NCBI GenBank assembly: GCA_030620095.1
Contig: JAUTXW010002147.1
Span: 248,001 to 312,000, forward strand
Origin: Kuschelorhynchus macadamiae
Taxonomy: Eukaryota > Arthropoda > Insecta > Coleoptera > Curculionidae
Length of the DNA: 64,000 nucleotides
Direction: 5' to 3'
Numbering within the stretch: position 1 is the first letter of the stretch; each line of letters begins with the position of its first letter. Shown in pieces: positions 1 through 11,938 of the stretch. Position numbers and translations under genes: made by a program. Below the pieces are notes generated by a model, which worked only from the letters and a program-made list of their open reading frames with translations, had not been told where the DNA came from and did not search any database.

Positions 1-455
1 GTTTTAAAGGAAACTTATTGCATTCGATATTCGGCTTCAGATTTACGATCGATCAATTGTTTTTGGAAATATCGGGGAAACACCGAAAATGGCGGATTTC
101 GTTTTTGCCCAGTATATCCAGAACGGTAAATTTGACAGCTGCCAAAATGTGACATTATTCGGACACATTTTTAAGACAAATAAGTTGGCGTATACGACAC
201 GTCTTCATTGTTTTTGTTAACCCGCAAGCCGCCTCAACTTTAATTTTTCTTATGGCCGCCATATTAGATTTTTCGATTTTTGGAAAGAGCCTAAAATTTC
301 CAGTCTAGTGATATCTCACAAGTGCATTAAAGATTTTAGTATCATCGAAATATTACACTTCGTAAAGTTAGGTTTCAGTTTTTTCTAAGGAGGCCATGAT
401 TTAAAGTAATGTTAGCTCTCAATGCTTTTCTAAGGAGGCCATGATTTATCTGTAA
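1..455. repeat. Left terminal inverted repeat of the first element
   Basis: Reverse complement of about 2237-2660. The outermost readable bases (gttttaaaggaaacttattg) match the end at 2641-2660 with one change. A short block (ctaaggaggccatgattta) occurs at 385 and again at 430. Confidence 0.85.
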
Positions 456-599
456 CAAAATTGGATTTTGACTTTGATGTTAAGTTAAATAGTTGAAAGT
501 ATCAAGGCTGTGTTTTAATAAGTAGTAGGTACGCTTTTATCCCAATAAAATCATAAATGTGACACATAAATTGTCAAAACCTATAGAAAATAGTCGGCA

Positions 600-2130
600 T
601 TCCGTATTCAAATGAAGAAAAGGTTGACATGTTAGCTCTGTACTTTCAACCATACAGAAACGCCGACGTTACCTCAGCAAGGTGTTTGTAGGGTAAGAAC
701 TGTAGAACAGGAAACTAATGTGCCAAAATCAACAGTATAGAGAGTTTTAAAATAGAATAAGTACCATCCATAAAAACCCATAATAGTACAAGGACTTAAT
801 GAAACTGATTTTCCAAGACGACTACAGTTCTGTGAGTGGTATACTAGGAGATGTAATGAAAATCCTGATTTTGTAAATCATGTCTTGTGGTCCGATGAGA
901 GCAGGTTCACGAATTGTGGAGTCTTTAATAGGCACAACCGTCATCATTGGGCTGTGCAAAATCCTCACGAAGTGGCAGAGAGACGTCTACAGATCAGATT
1001 TGGAAGTAACGATTGGTGTGGGATCATTGGTAAGTTAATCTAACCAATCTTTTTTAAATAGGCACCAAATCATGGTCAAATAATAATCTTTTTTTTTTCG
1101 TTTAGTTCTTTAGTGATACTAAAAGAGTATAATCTAATAAAAAAAGTAAAACGTTCTACTCTAGTCAGTCAACTTACTTTTTTGATATTGTATTACATTT
1201 TTATTCAATCATTTTGTATCGTAGGTTCGAAGAACCTATAAAAATAGAATTGGGTTCTATAAATTTATTAACACTTTATCTAAATTTTCTGCAGATTTAG
1301 CTAATTCTCTAAAATTATTTTATTTCATTATTATTTCATTATGATTTATAGAAAGGCGTTCAGCTGTATTTCCGAATAATTTAAATTTTGAAGCGCAAGG
1401 GGTTTGTTCTTTTGATATTTTATGTTTTATTAAGGCACGGTGTACTTCTTTAAGATTATTATATTACTGAAATAAATTGATTTACTATTGCCGAAATTAA
1501 TATGCAATACCAACAAAATAATTTATTACGGCTATTACTTCCCGCTAACCAAATATGTTTTTCTTTCTCATAATAAAGCTAAATAGGTTTCAACTGTATA
1601 CAAGCTACTATACTTTTTAATAAAGATAATTATTCCTTTATAATTTATAGTTTCTAGTACCACCCGGCCGACCCTGCCGCCCTTGACTGTTGGGCACCTA
1701 TTTATAAATTATTAATCATTTCAGGAAATCGACTTATTGTTTGACTACAACCTAAACGGGCAGAGGTACCTAGAGCTTTTGCGAAACCAGATTGTACCAG
1801 CCTTACGAGCTATTCTAACGGAAGATGAATTAAGAAGAACTTGGTTTCAACAAGACGGATGTCCGGCTCACAATACCATTCGAGTCAGGAACTTCTTAAG
1901 AGAGCAGTTTGACGAAAGAATAATTTCTTTAACAATATCTTGGCCTCCTAGATCCCCTGACCTGTCGCCCTTGGATTTCTACCTCTGGAGTCACACGAAG
2001 AATGAAGAGTTCTGGATACGTTTAGAAATATTAACCGAAATACACTTACTAGGGTTGTACGAAAAACAGACACCAATTGTCAAAAATGTCTCAATGCAAA
2101 TGGACGTCATTTTGCAGATTTGTAAATTAA
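600..2130 (+). pseudogene. DUF4817/DDE-type Tc1/mariner transposase, broken, with intron
   Basis: The N-terminal part near 606-690 reads YSNEEKVDMLALYF then QPYRNADVTSAR, like the DUF4817 helix-turn-helix of insect transposases. A region near 790-1029 gives HPYK..., RRLQFCEWYTRRCNENPDF, then WSDESRF with the first catalytic Asp. After a GT..AG interval (1030-1724), reading resumes with FDYNLNGQRYLELLRNQ, QQDGCPAHN (second Asp) and SPDLSPLDFYLW (third Asp). In-frame stops occur before 790, a frameshift just after the acceptor (GNRLIV then FDYNLNG in another frame) and another in the C-terminus (NANGRHFADL, ending near 2127). It would be a nuclear cut-and-paste transposase if intact; this copy cannot encode one. 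Confidence 0.85.
1030..1724 (+). other. Probable intron in the first transposase
   Basis: The donor is attg|gtaagt and the acceptor atttcag|gaaat. It falls between the first and second catalytic Asp blocks. Joining at these sites gives GNRLIV, the expected strand preceding the NLNGQRY block, so a true phase-1 intron is more likely than a random insertion. No coding or transposon ends were recognised inside it. Confidence 0.6.
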
Positions 2131-2236
2131 TGTTACCCACTTACAAAGTAGTTAAAGCTCATTTAGATTTTTTAAGTCGGAATTCACGTTTATGTTGAAT
2201 TGAAAATTCAAGGCGTTTAATACATTACTTACCTAT

Positions 2237-2660
2237 TAATGTAATCTTGTGACAAATAAATCATGGCCTCTTTTAAAAACATTGAAACCTAATATACGAA
2301 GTGTGATATTTTGATGACACTAAAATCTTTAATGCACTTGTGAGATATCACTAGACTGGAAATTTTAGGCTCTTTCCAAAAATCGAAAAATCCAATATGG
2401 CGGTCATAAGAAAAATGAAAGTTGAGGCGGGTTGCGGGTTAACAAAAAACAATGAAGACGTGTCGTATTCGCCATCTTATTTGTCTTTAAAAATGTGTCC
2501 AAATAATGACACATTTTGACAGCTGTCAAATTTACCGTTCTGGATATTATGGCGAAAAACGAAATCCGGCATTTTCGGTTTTTCGCCGATATTTCCCAAA
2601 CTTATTGATCGATCGTAAATCTGAAGCCAGATATCAAATGCAATAAGTTTCCTCTAAAAC
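2237..2660. repeat. Right terminal inverted repeat of the first element
   Basis: Reverse complement of the first ~455 bases of the window. It ends at ctaaaac near 2660, after which similarity to the left arm cannot be followed because the window begins there. Confidence 0.85.
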
Positions 2661-2734
2661 TTTCCACATTTAACCTTTGCTGTAGGTATAATAGGAGCCG
2701 AGATCCCTATATAGAGAAGCGAATCTGGGACACA

Positions 2735-2737
<3 letters not shown>

Positions 2738-2791
<54 letters not shown>

Positions 2792-2812
2792 CATATATAC
2801 ATATATACATAT

Positions 2813-2851
<39 letters not shown>
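2738..2851. repeat. (TA)n microsatellite with TATACATA variants
   Basis: Alternating TA runs at 2738-2786 and about 2820-2850, separated by imperfect atatatacata units. Pure simple repeat; open frames through it (I-Y repeats) are meaningless. Confidence 0.97.
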
Positions 2852-2855
<4 letters not shown>

Positions 2856-3060
2856 AGAATTAGTATAAAGTAGAAAATGGATTTTTTGGGATGATCGTTA
2901 AAGCAATGGAATTTGGCAAACTATAGACACGTGTTTCTGACTTAAGGTCTTCATCAGTACAGTCAACTAGTTGAAAGGCGAGTACAGCTAGCGCCGAAAT
3001 GAATACACAAAACCACACCAGAGTTACCAATAGGAGCAAAATCGTCATTTGTGATTACCA
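2852..3060 (-). mobile_element. Retroelement end carrying a hammerhead-like motif
   Basis: The block following the TA repeat holds, on the minus strand, a hammerhead ribozyme-like core (2920-2963). Such motifs are known from the terminal repeats of Penelope-like elements and some other retroelements, and a Penelope-like coding end is present elsewhere in this window (22800-23290). The short open frame on the minus strand here reads through the ribozyme motif and is not taken as a gene. The outer limits of the block are not defined. Confidence 0.4.
2920..2963 (-). ncRNA. Hammerhead ribozyme-like motif (type I, minimal stem III)
   Basis: Read 5'->3' on the minus strand: stem I strand ACUGUA, core CUGAUGA, stem II GAC-CUUAA-GUC (flanked by A on each side), core GAAAC, a four-base ACGU stem III, cleavage triplet GUC, then stem I partner UAUAGU. 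ACUGUA and UAUAGU pair over 6 bp with one G-U. All invariant core bases of a hammerhead (CUGANGA, GAAA, UH before the cleavage site) are present in order. The weak points are the A-A opposition at the base of stem II and its short length. A hammerhead would self-cleave the transcript after GUC. Confidence 0.6.
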
Positions 3061-4329
3061 ACGAAATCTTCCTCGAAGATAATAGACGGTTGTTTTTAAT
3101 CAACCTGCATGCTGTCTTCATTCTCTTGCTGATTATTTACATGAAACGGATAATAACTAAGGCCGGGCTATTATCAGAACTGGCTCAGCGCCTCTATTCT
3201 CTAGAGATCTGCAGATGTTTCCTCCTTACATTTTATCAAAGGCCCTCTACATCGAAGAAAACTGCTAATAATGTAAAAATGGCATGTGTTTTTGGTAAGG
3301 ATCGAAGGAAAAAACTTCTCATGAGTAGAAACGAATCGAAGGAGTCGCTTAGAGTTTGCTAGACATTTTATATCTTGTAATCTTCAACCACAGAAACAGA
3401 TATTAATAAAATTGATAACTGAGCCTGACCTAACCTAAACGTCAAACCTGTGAGAAGGCAAACAATAAATTTCAAAGCAAACAAAACCGCTTATTACGCG
3501 AAACACGCGTAAAATAACGTAATGAGATTATTAAAATAGCTGCTGAAAACATAAGCGGATTTAGTTTAATATTAAACATATCACACGTTAATAAATAATA
3601 CTTGAATATTATTGGTCGGGGCGTAATTTACTGTCACTGCATTATTTATTATATGTGTTAATTTAGTAAAGCAGTCGTTAATTAATGTGGTGAGCAAACA
3701 AATTGGGTATCAAAAATACTCAAAAACATTACGCTAGTGTCAGGGTGGAACTAAAATTACGTAATTATAATAGGTATTAAACAATGTTCTTAGATACAAG
3801 AGTGTATTCTTGAATATTTTAATTGAATAGTTTAATAGTATTATATTTAAATGATCTTTTAATTTTAATTGTTTTCTTTTTTGCACTTGCGGATTTAGTG
3901 GCCAAAAGTGAAAAGCGTTAAATAACTAAAGTGTGGTATACGTATATGATCAAGTTCAAATCCGGCTGAGCGCACAGACTGTTAAGTCGTGCGGTCGATT
4001 TTATCTGATATATATAGTATATCTACTGTAACATGTTTTTTTTCAAAGCAGAGTTTCTGATCTGGAAATAAACATTATTTACCTCATTCTCTTACTCGTA
4101 CTCTTTTCTGTATTTGGAAAGCTAGGTCCTAGTTTCAAAATAAATTTATAAATAGATGCAAAAAATGATGTTAAAATAATATTTTTATAGACCTTAAAAT
4201 ACTTTGTATTACCAGCAAGTTATACGGGCCTAGCCAAGCTATACTTGACAAGGAATGAGGGGGATATATCTAGTCAATGAAACGCTTGAAGTAGTAGTAA
4301 ATATGTGTATTCAAAACATTTAAAAACTT
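3061..4329. other. Unassigned intergenic/intronic DNA
   Basis: AT-rich sequence with no recognised coding domain. A 103-codon open frame on the + strand near 3051-3362 has no familiar motif and no supporting signals. A sequence resembling a tRNA B box (gttcaaatcc near 3955) has no convincing cloverleaf around it. Confidence 0.5.
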
Positions 4330-5090
4330 CAATATATCATTTTCATTATCACGATATTTCCTTTGGCAATTAACAGTAAGTGATTTGATTAAGCACAACG
4401 TTTCTTAATAAACGCCCTTTCTTAACTACATACTTAATTAAAAAGTTTCTCGATATTTTCTCTGGTAATTAATAGTAAGTAATTTGATTAAGCATAACGT
4501 TTGTTAATAAATGCCGTTTTTTACATGATATAATTAAATAAAAAGTTTTCTCCTTCGAAGATAACAAAGGGTAAAAGCAATTTAAAATGTACAAAATATT
4601 TTTTATACCAAAGTTAAGATGGAATGAGCTATAAATTATTCTTATTTTTGAAGTGCCTCACAACATTTAAAAAAAAATCTGCACAAACATTAAACATTAA
4701 GCGAGAGGCCTTAACTGTGCTATAATGACAGATACGTGAGTCCTCAGATACCTCTGATAAATATATTTAAACCAAATATTCTGGCAACCAATATAAGATA
4801 TTTTAATTTAATACAACAATTTTTTTGAAGCAAAAGCATACTAATAAATTTATAAAATATGTAGATATTAAAGTAAACATGAAGTGAACAATAGTTTATG
4901 TCCATTCTTGAAGTGTCTTATAACATTTAACAAAAATTAAACCAACATTAAAGAATAATCGAGAGGCCTTAACTGTTGCATAACGACATACACTAGTCCA
5001 CAGGTCCATCTAATAATTATATTAATACCAAATACTATAGCAATTAATTTAAGATATTTCAATTTACTAGAAATTTTTTAAATTTTTTAA
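4330..5090. repeat. Two sets of diverged direct repeats
   Basis: A ~95 bp unit at about 4350-4445 (with aagtgatttgattaagca) recurs at about 4452-4545. A second ~190 bp unit at about 4640-4830 (gcgagaggccttaactg) recurs at about 4905-5085 (cgagaggccttaactg), a period near 265 bp. The copies are clearly diverged, so the duplications are not recent. No coding content. Confidence 0.75.
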
Positions 5091-7856
5091 ATATTTAAAT
5101 GAAAAATTTTAACAAGTTAAGAAATTGAACAAAATTAGAAAAATAAGCATAAATGATCTGATAATCATGGGAGTCATTAAATCAAATAGGTAAATTATAA
5201 ATATCAAAATGAAATAGTCACCTGAGTGGCGAAATGCAAAATGGCAGCTTGCAACAAAATGGCGAACCAATGATGTAAACATTTCTGTGAGACAGCTGAG
5301 ATCTTGTATGTAATAATAATTGTATTGTATTAATAGGAATTCTAACATTTTTTTACATCTCTGGCACACCAAAAATTAAATGAAACGAAATTTGAAGAAA
5401 TTACTCAAAATGATACAATAGATTATAAATTACTTACAATATTGTCTTTTTCTCTTCATGATACCTGTGAGAGCCAACGATAATATCAAAGATGTGGTAC
5501 TCTGGCTAAGATGAATTTTTTTAATTGTGGTAGAGGCATATGGCTACAGAAAGAAGCAGCCTATGGTGGACTACCGGCATGGTACATCCTGCTTTTTTGC
5601 GTATTGGTATAATTCATTTTTCTTAAAGATTGATTACCGACAACATAAAAATAATCTTTTACGTTATAAATGAGAAAGTACTCACCCCATGTTTTTAAGC
5701 CTTTAGTCGTCCTGCATATGCACTTAATTACGATCTCGCAAAGTGTACGTTAAAAATTTTACAAGACGAACACAGAGACAAAGATGGCGACGCATACGTG
5801 ACAGTGGACTAGTGCCCGTCTCCTTCACCGTTCAACACGTTCGTTGCCTCCCCATGTAGTTTCCCCACTCGATTTCCGATTAAGAATCGATGAGTAGACA
5901 CATTTATAATAATTACTTAGTGTTGCTATTCTACCATTTATTCATAATCCTCAAATGTATTCTTTGGCAGTTTAAATGCCTTGTCTGGCGCCTTCACTAA
6001 AATGACTACCTAAAATAAATTTTAAACCCAGCTTTTCCAGCTCTTCCACCTAACTTTTATTATAATATATAACAATAATAACGTGAAATGTGATCGTTAC
6101 AATACATCATGCGCTATGTCATTTACGCTGGTTAGAGGCTGGATAAGATCAGATATCTCGCGCGATGGATAGAGATTGTTGGTGCATATAGAGTTGTCGA
6201 TAGGCCACTTAATGAAGATCAAAGGCTATGCCGTAACCCCAGAGTTGTGGTGTAGGCCGGGGCTCAAAAAAGTAACCGAGGGAAGTGGGTGGTCCAAGCT
6301 CACGTTAGGTATCTTGACAATGGTACCTTATCTGATGACTGATACTGTTTTAACAGATTTTAATAAATTAGCTAACATCTCTTCTCAAATTATAAGTTTT
6401 AGGGAATGTGAAAACTTTTAGTTCTTTCAAAACATAATGATAAGTTTTTGGGACCATTTCAAAATTTAAAAATATTTCTCTGAGTTTAAAAATGGTGGAA
6501 CAAAACTATAGGGTGCTCTTTTACTAAACTTGGCAAGGATGTAACTTTAAAATAAGAGAAACATGTAACTGCATTTGTTAGCAATCGTGGGCAGATTAGT
6601 CCACATGTTGAAACTGTACCTAATCTAAGCAACCTATAGTTTAAAATAATGTAGTAAAATCTGAAATATAGTATAACAGGCATAGAAAAATAAATAGTTA
6701 TTTGTATTTAAACAGCAAAGTAACAACAGAGTGGCTCAGAAGAGGCATTGGTTTTCAGAACCAAAGGATTTATTTATTATGGATATTTAAAATCCTACAT
6801 CACCAGTAAGCGCAAGCGTCCTCCTTAGACTTCCGTCAACCCACATTATTATCTCACTAGCGCTACTAGGACCGGATTGTGTGATATCTCTAAGGTGGCT
6901 GGAGCCTTTGCCTCTCTAAGGTTGCTGCGGCCTTTTGCCTTTCTCCCGGTAAAGAAACTTCTGGTGCAAATGTTAATTCGCGCACACTTCGCGATTAAAC
7001 TAAATCTTGGATGCGTCGTTTTTTTGTTTTTACGGAGGCATTCTCGAATTTCATTTTGGGTGGTCCTGATAGCCCAGAAGTAGCGGGGTTTTGGGATAAA
7101 GCATTGTTCCTGTTCTTCCAATTAGTAATTTAGTTGAAAAACAAAATTTTGACCGCTTAGCCATTGTTCATTTTTTTCCAAAAATAAATCTGCTCTCCTA
7201 CAAGAAGCATTTTGAAGAATTTTTGCAGAAAATAGGAAAACTAATTTTTTAAATTTCTTTATATATAGTTCTGGCATATTAGAAAGATTGAATTTTGTTG
7301 CTAAGTACTGAAATAGTTTGGCATTTCGATCGCATTTTGCTGATTTTATCCCAACTTCAAGAAATTCACTTTTTGAAATTTCATACACCTTATCTAAAAT
7401 TCAAAGAAATTTTACGTTATAGCATAAGATAGCTAAATAATGTATACGTCAAACTAAACTAGAGACCTGTCTTTACAACATATTAAAAAGTGGAACCGGT
7501 GATATACGGTGTACTAATGGCGTAAATGTGTAATGTACTAAAATTACTTAATTGTTTCAGGTTAAAACAAAATGATTACAAATTATTTAGAGTTGCCGAA
7601 TCGTCAGGAGTTTTGCCCGTCTATATTAAACTAATCGAAACACGGGGAATCACCTAATTCTTAGTATTTCTTATTTACATAAACTGGCAATCAAAGTATC
7701 GTTGTGACTTTTAAGTGTGAGATTAGTGGAAGTTTGTTTATGATGGATACAAAAAGGCCAAGATTGAATCCATAATTATAAATGCGGTTAGTTAAGTTAG
7801 CAAGTCCAAGTAGGTATTTATAATTATTATTTTATTTAATTTTCTAAGTAGGTATC
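5091..7856. other. Unassigned sequence, likely intronic
   Basis: No domain recognised on either strand. Several open frames of 60-90 codons exist (for example 5109-5372 minus, 6176-6421 plus, 6849-7121 minus), all without motifs. A locally GC-richer patch at about 5760-5890 is unexplained. If the mGluR exon at 15893 is correct this stretch is intron. Confidence 0.5.
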
Positions 7857-8282
7857 TAGTTGCGCATTTAGGGGGAGGCAAAGGGGGCGCTTCCCCCAGC
7901 GAGCGTTACCAATCGAAGCAAAATGTTTGAAACTAAAAACAATTTTATAGAACCTTTCCACGATTTTATTTTTTAGTCGTCGCTAATTTAATTGCTTGAC
8001 GCCCACTCCAGAGAGCCATTCTAAATACGCCACTATAGGTTTCACATGAATTATTATTTATGGCTTAATACATTTCATTACATATTTGGGTGTTTTGCTG
8101 CCAAGAAAATTATTTATATTTTCCTTGTGTTTTTATAGAGGCCGAAACCCTATACTGAGGATGAGGAAATAGCTTCCACTTCAAGAGTTTTTTTTAAATA
8201 CTGGTGCAAAATGGAAATTTGTTTTAAGATGTAGAAGATGTTACTAAAAAAGGCTTTTATAAAAGCCTTAGATACGTGTTTC

Positions 8283-9396
8283 TAAATCCAATTTTCCATC
8301 TCCCGGTCCCAGAAATTTGAAAGTAATGTATTAGTTGGATAACGGACTTGACTGGTATACTCTCCAACAATGGATTCTGTGTTCTGCAAGTTTTGTGCGT
8401 TATTTTCTGCTGTTGTGGGACAAGGATCAAGCGCAGGAAAATTAGTTAAGACACCACTTTGAAAATGGAAAGATGCAAGGGAAGAATTTAAAGCACATTC
8501 TAAAAACTTGTATCCTAAAAAATAATTAGAAAAAGAATCCATTAAACCTATTATTAAGGCGGCTATTTTTCTTGCTAAAATGGGTCAGCCTTTCAGAGGC
8601 CATCGCGATTTTGGACCTTTCGATTTAAACGCACCACCACGAGGTGACATGAATAAAGAAAATCAAATTGGACAGTTAGATTAGAAGCAAAGAGTCGAAA
8701 AATTGAAACGACTGTACGCAATAAGGTCGATTCAAAGACACGACTGAGTTATGCATTTATTACTTTGCTTCTTATCATACTCAAAGCACTGGATGATATT
8801 ACAAAATGGACTGACAAGAAAACTGCTAATGATACTCAATTGCTGTCATCTGTTATCTGTAAATTTTCTGTTGAGTGTTTTTGTGGTCAACTCGTTATTT
8901 GAACTCACTTTACCGTTTAGTAGGTACCTTCAAACAGAAAATCTGGACTTGCATTTAGCTGTTGACTCTGCAGAAAATAGGAAAGGATCATTAGAACAGT
9001 TAAGGAAAACGCAGATGAAATTTTTGGCAATGTCAGATTTTTGTAACGAATTTGATATTATTATATCTCTTCTCATCTCTAGAGGAAAATTACCAAAGAT
9101 CAATTTTTATTCCGTTTTCTGACGAGACTATAAAATCCATAAATGATAGGTTTCTTGCCCAAGATATTTTAAAACTATTCCAGGACTTATTGACTAATTG
9201 ATTTTTATGGACTTGATGACGCAAACCTCGACACAAACATAAGAGGAGAAATCACACAATTCTTTAAAGATTCTGAACTTATAACACCACCACCACCAAG
9301 ATGCATTTGAAGCTCTTGGTATATATAATAAGAACTTATTTCCTGTAATTAATGATTTACTTTTAATAATGGCCACCCTACCTATAACAACCTGTA
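8283..9396 (+). pseudogene. hAT transposase (TTF zinc finger to C-terminal block), 5' part
   Basis: Reading across frameshifts gives a TTF-type finger near 8370-8510 (MDSVFCKFCALFSAVVGQG, GKLVKTPL*KWKDAREEF) and LAKMGQPFRGHRD near 8574-8610. Then ALDDITKWTDKKTANDTQLL, FELTLPFSRYLQTENLDLHL (about 8900-8960), and DAFEALGIYNKNLFPVINDL... LLIMATLPITTC ending at 9394. These are the blocks of the ZMYM1-like hAT transposase group. Multiple stops and frameshifts make it non-functional. The reading is cut at the TA at 9395-9396, where another transposon has inserted, and continues at 12710. Confidence 0.8.
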
Positions 9397-10170
9397 CGGG
9401 GTGGCCAACTAAGAATGGACGCCGGCCATAACTCGCTAACCGTTAATCATATAACTTGGGGAAAAAAAAATTATTAGCTAAATCGACTAAGAGAAATCGC
9501 TGGAAAATATTTTGAAGTTCCGCATATGGCCGCTAGGGGGCGCAACTGTTATGGTCAATCAGAAAAAGGGCTGTTTCTTAAAAAATATTCATGTAAAGGT
9601 ATATTATAAATACTGCCATCGTAAAGAGTAGAAAAATTGTGATTTTTTTGTTAAGGATATTTTGCTCTATCTCGTAAAATGTAGTGGTGGGGGAAGGTCA
9701 AACATGTTTTTATTTAAATGTCAATAACTCCGTTATAAGTCAACGGAATTGAACAAACTAGGTCTCGTTTAAAAGAGCCCATCTTAACAAATAATCTGAT
9801 GTAAAAAAAAAATCCGATTTGATTTCGCCGTGGTAACTAGAGGGCGCTGATTGACATCACAACAATTATTACGCATTATTTTGAAAATTTTAAATAGCAC
9901 GCTATATCTCTTTTAACACAATTTAATAGAGGAGGAAATTCTCAATAAGTCAGTGCAAATTTCAGCTTCCTAACTTTTTTCAAACCGGAAATATAAATAA
10001 AACAAATATTAGGGCGCTGGGTACGCAACATCTCCCTAATCTGTATGGACATAGCCTACATCACAATAATTCAGTAATAATACCACAGATAATATTCAAC
10101 GCAAATCGCTAAAAATTATACTAATGTTCTGAAATAACCACCAGGTGGCGCAGTAGACGTTAATAAGCAT
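9397..10170. repeat. Left terminal inverted repeat (~774 bp)
   Basis: Reverse complement of 11939-12709. Similarity runs from the outer gggtggccaac to the inner block around accaccaggtggcgcagta (10139-10157). Mismatches seen include the second base, one at about 9786 and one at about 9631. Confidence 0.93.
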
Positions 10171-10646
10171 AGTTTTACTCGCAATTTTACTTTTCTCTAT
10201 ATTTTTTTGTAGTTTACTCTATTTTCAGTAAGTTAGATATTATAAGGTAATAAATAAGAAAAATCCTAATATATTCGACCGTTGCAAATCTCCGTCTTTC
10301 TTAAAATCGACAATTTATACACAAGAATAACAATAAACTAAAAACATAGATAAATAATAATTCCTTAGCAATTTTCTGCTACATCAAGCAAAAAAAATAG
10401 TAGGCTGTGAAAACAAAATTGAAAGTAATACGTCAAAAAATAAACAATAGTTTCTTGTCAGTGCCTTTTAGTTGCTATTTATCGTTCTTGAATTTCCTAA
10501 TAGTATTGCTATCATGTCGCGTTTTTGTCCGAGATTTTCGTGTTTTTTGAGTTTTTCTAGTTGCTGTTGTTCATGTTATTGTTGTAGTTCGTATTTTTCT
10601 TGTTCAAGATTTGTTATTGTTCGTGTTGCGTTGTGTTAAGAACAAA

Positions 10647-10978
10647 ATGATTTATACAAATCAAGAACTATTCGACATGATAGGTGTTTATTTTGAATGT
10701 TTGAGAAATGCTACGGTTGCTGCAAGAGTATATGCGCAGGAATATCCGCAGAGACGCCACCCAAGTAAAAAGGTTTTTCTTCGAGTGATCCAACGTTTGC
10801 GAACCACTGGAAACGTGCATATTCCCGTATACCGCAGACAACGCAGAGGACGCACCGAAGAGAATGTAATTAATGTGCTAGCGTATATCGAGTTTAATCC
10901 TCAACTAAGTACTCGAATTATTGCGCTAGACCTAGGAGTAACGCGAACCACTGTTCAAAATATACTCAAAGAGCACAG
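10647..10978 (+). CDS. DDE transposase, exon 1 (DUF4817 helix-turn-helix)
   Basis: The start is the ATG at 10647; upstream in-frame TTG codons are not needed. The encoded part begins MIYTNQELFDMIGVYF, followed by ARVYAQEYPQRRHPSKKVFL and the ETGN-like turn RTTGNV: this is the DUF4817-type N-terminal helix-turn-helix. A second DNA-binding segment follows (RIIALDLGVTRTTVQNILKE). The exon ends after 110 codons plus two bases at cacag|gtaagc. Joined to 11117-11852 it gives a 355-residue protein with no stop. It should bind the element's ends in the nucleus. Confidence 0.9.
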
Positions 10979-11116
10979 GTAAGCAACGACATTGCAAATA
11001 TAAACTGGACATATTTTTTAACAAAAGTCACGTGATTCTGATGTCACATAGGTCTTTAAGCCTAGAAAACCAATAATTTCCTGGAACATCAATTAAATAT
11101 CTTCATCTTGTTTTAG
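10979..11116 (+). other. Intron of the intact transposase (138 bp)
   Basis: The donor is cacag|gtaagc and the acceptor ttgttttag|gttac, phase 2. Splicing creates an Arg codon and continues as LHPYHLVLHQELTAADF, the block expected between helix-turn-helix and catalytic domain. Length and signals are typical for insects. Confidence 0.88.
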
Positions 11117-11852
11117 GTTACATCCATATCACTTAGTGCTGCATCAGGAATTGACTGCTGCAGATTTTGATCACAGACTAAACCATTGTCACTGGCTTTT
11201 GGGTGTAATGAGGGAAGATCGGCAATTTCTGAGGCGAATATTGTGGACCGATGAGGCTACCTTCCAGAGCGATGGACGTGTCAATCTTCACAATACACAT
11301 TATTGGTCCAGAACAAATCCACATTGGATGCGCGAAGTCCAGCACCAAGGCCGTTGGTCTGTAAATTGTTGGGCAGGGATTTTAGGCGGACGAATTATCG
11401 GACCATTTTTTTTCGATAATCCATTGAATGGTGAGAGATATCTAAGATTTTTAAGGGAGGAATTGCCGATTTTGTTGGAGGACGTACCTCTGAACGTCCG
11501 ACAACGATTGGTATACCAGCACGATGGTTGTCCAGCGCACTTCGCCGTCAACGTTCGGGAATTTTTAGATGCCCACTATCCTGGCCGATGGATAGGGCGA
11601 GGCGGCACCCTTCCATGGCCAGCTAGGTCACCCGACCTAACGTGTTTAGATTTTTATTTATGGGGTCGAGTGAAAGATTTAGTTTTTGCCACCAGACCCA
11701 CTACACGGGAAAATATGATTCAGCGAATAAGAGACTGTATAAATACTATTTCAGTTGGTGAACTGGAGGCTGCAGTTTTATCCACGCGAGATAGGATGCA
11801 TAAGTGCATCGAAAACGATGGCCGACAATTTGAACATTTAGGGCGGCATTAA
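11117..11852 (+). CDS. DDE transposase, exon 2 (catalytic domain)
   Basis: This exon encodes the catalytic core. The first Asp is in RILWTDEATF, the second in VYQHDGCPAHF, and the third in ARSPDLTCLDFYLWG. By my count 41 residues separate the second and third Asp when the third is taken as the D of LDF (DD41D-like). The C-terminal tail ends ENDGRQFEHLGRH before the TAA at 11850-11852, a tail shared by the relics in this window (NGRHFADL, NGGHFENI). The frame is fully open and all three Asp are present, so the copy may be functional. IS630/Tc1/mariner superfamily; exact subfamily not certain. Confidence 0.92.
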
Positions 11853-11938
11853 TTGAATTATATTTTTATTATCGTTTCTTTCACACGTTCCATTTAAATG
11901 GCTTTCATTTCCCATTATAATGAAAATTTAATATTGCA

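Larger units (their letters stand above)
1..2660 (+). mobile_element. Tc1/mariner-like DNA transposon with long inverted ends
   Basis: The first ~455 bases reappear as reverse complement at about 2237-2660, giving terminal inverted repeats of roughly 420 bp around a broken transposase. The left arm begins at or before base 1, so the true left end and target duplication cannot be seen. The arms share many conserved blocks, for example around 300-345 against 2330-2375, but differ at scattered positions, so this is an older copy. The left arm contains a 45 bp-offset direct duplication of a block starting near 383 that is single on the right. Confidence 0.85.

Noticed and set aside
2654..2854. 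Open frame of alternating Ile and Tyr
   Set aside because: Translation of a TA microsatellite.
3900..4010. tRNA or tRNA-derived SINE suggested by gttcaaatcc
   Set aside because: No acceptor stem or convincing A box at the right distance.
6176..6421. 81-codon frame in a GC-richer patch
   Set aside because: No domain, no splice or start context, and no repeat partner.
11300..11551. Minus-strand frame inside the intact transposase
   Set aside because: Shadow of the real gene on the + strand.
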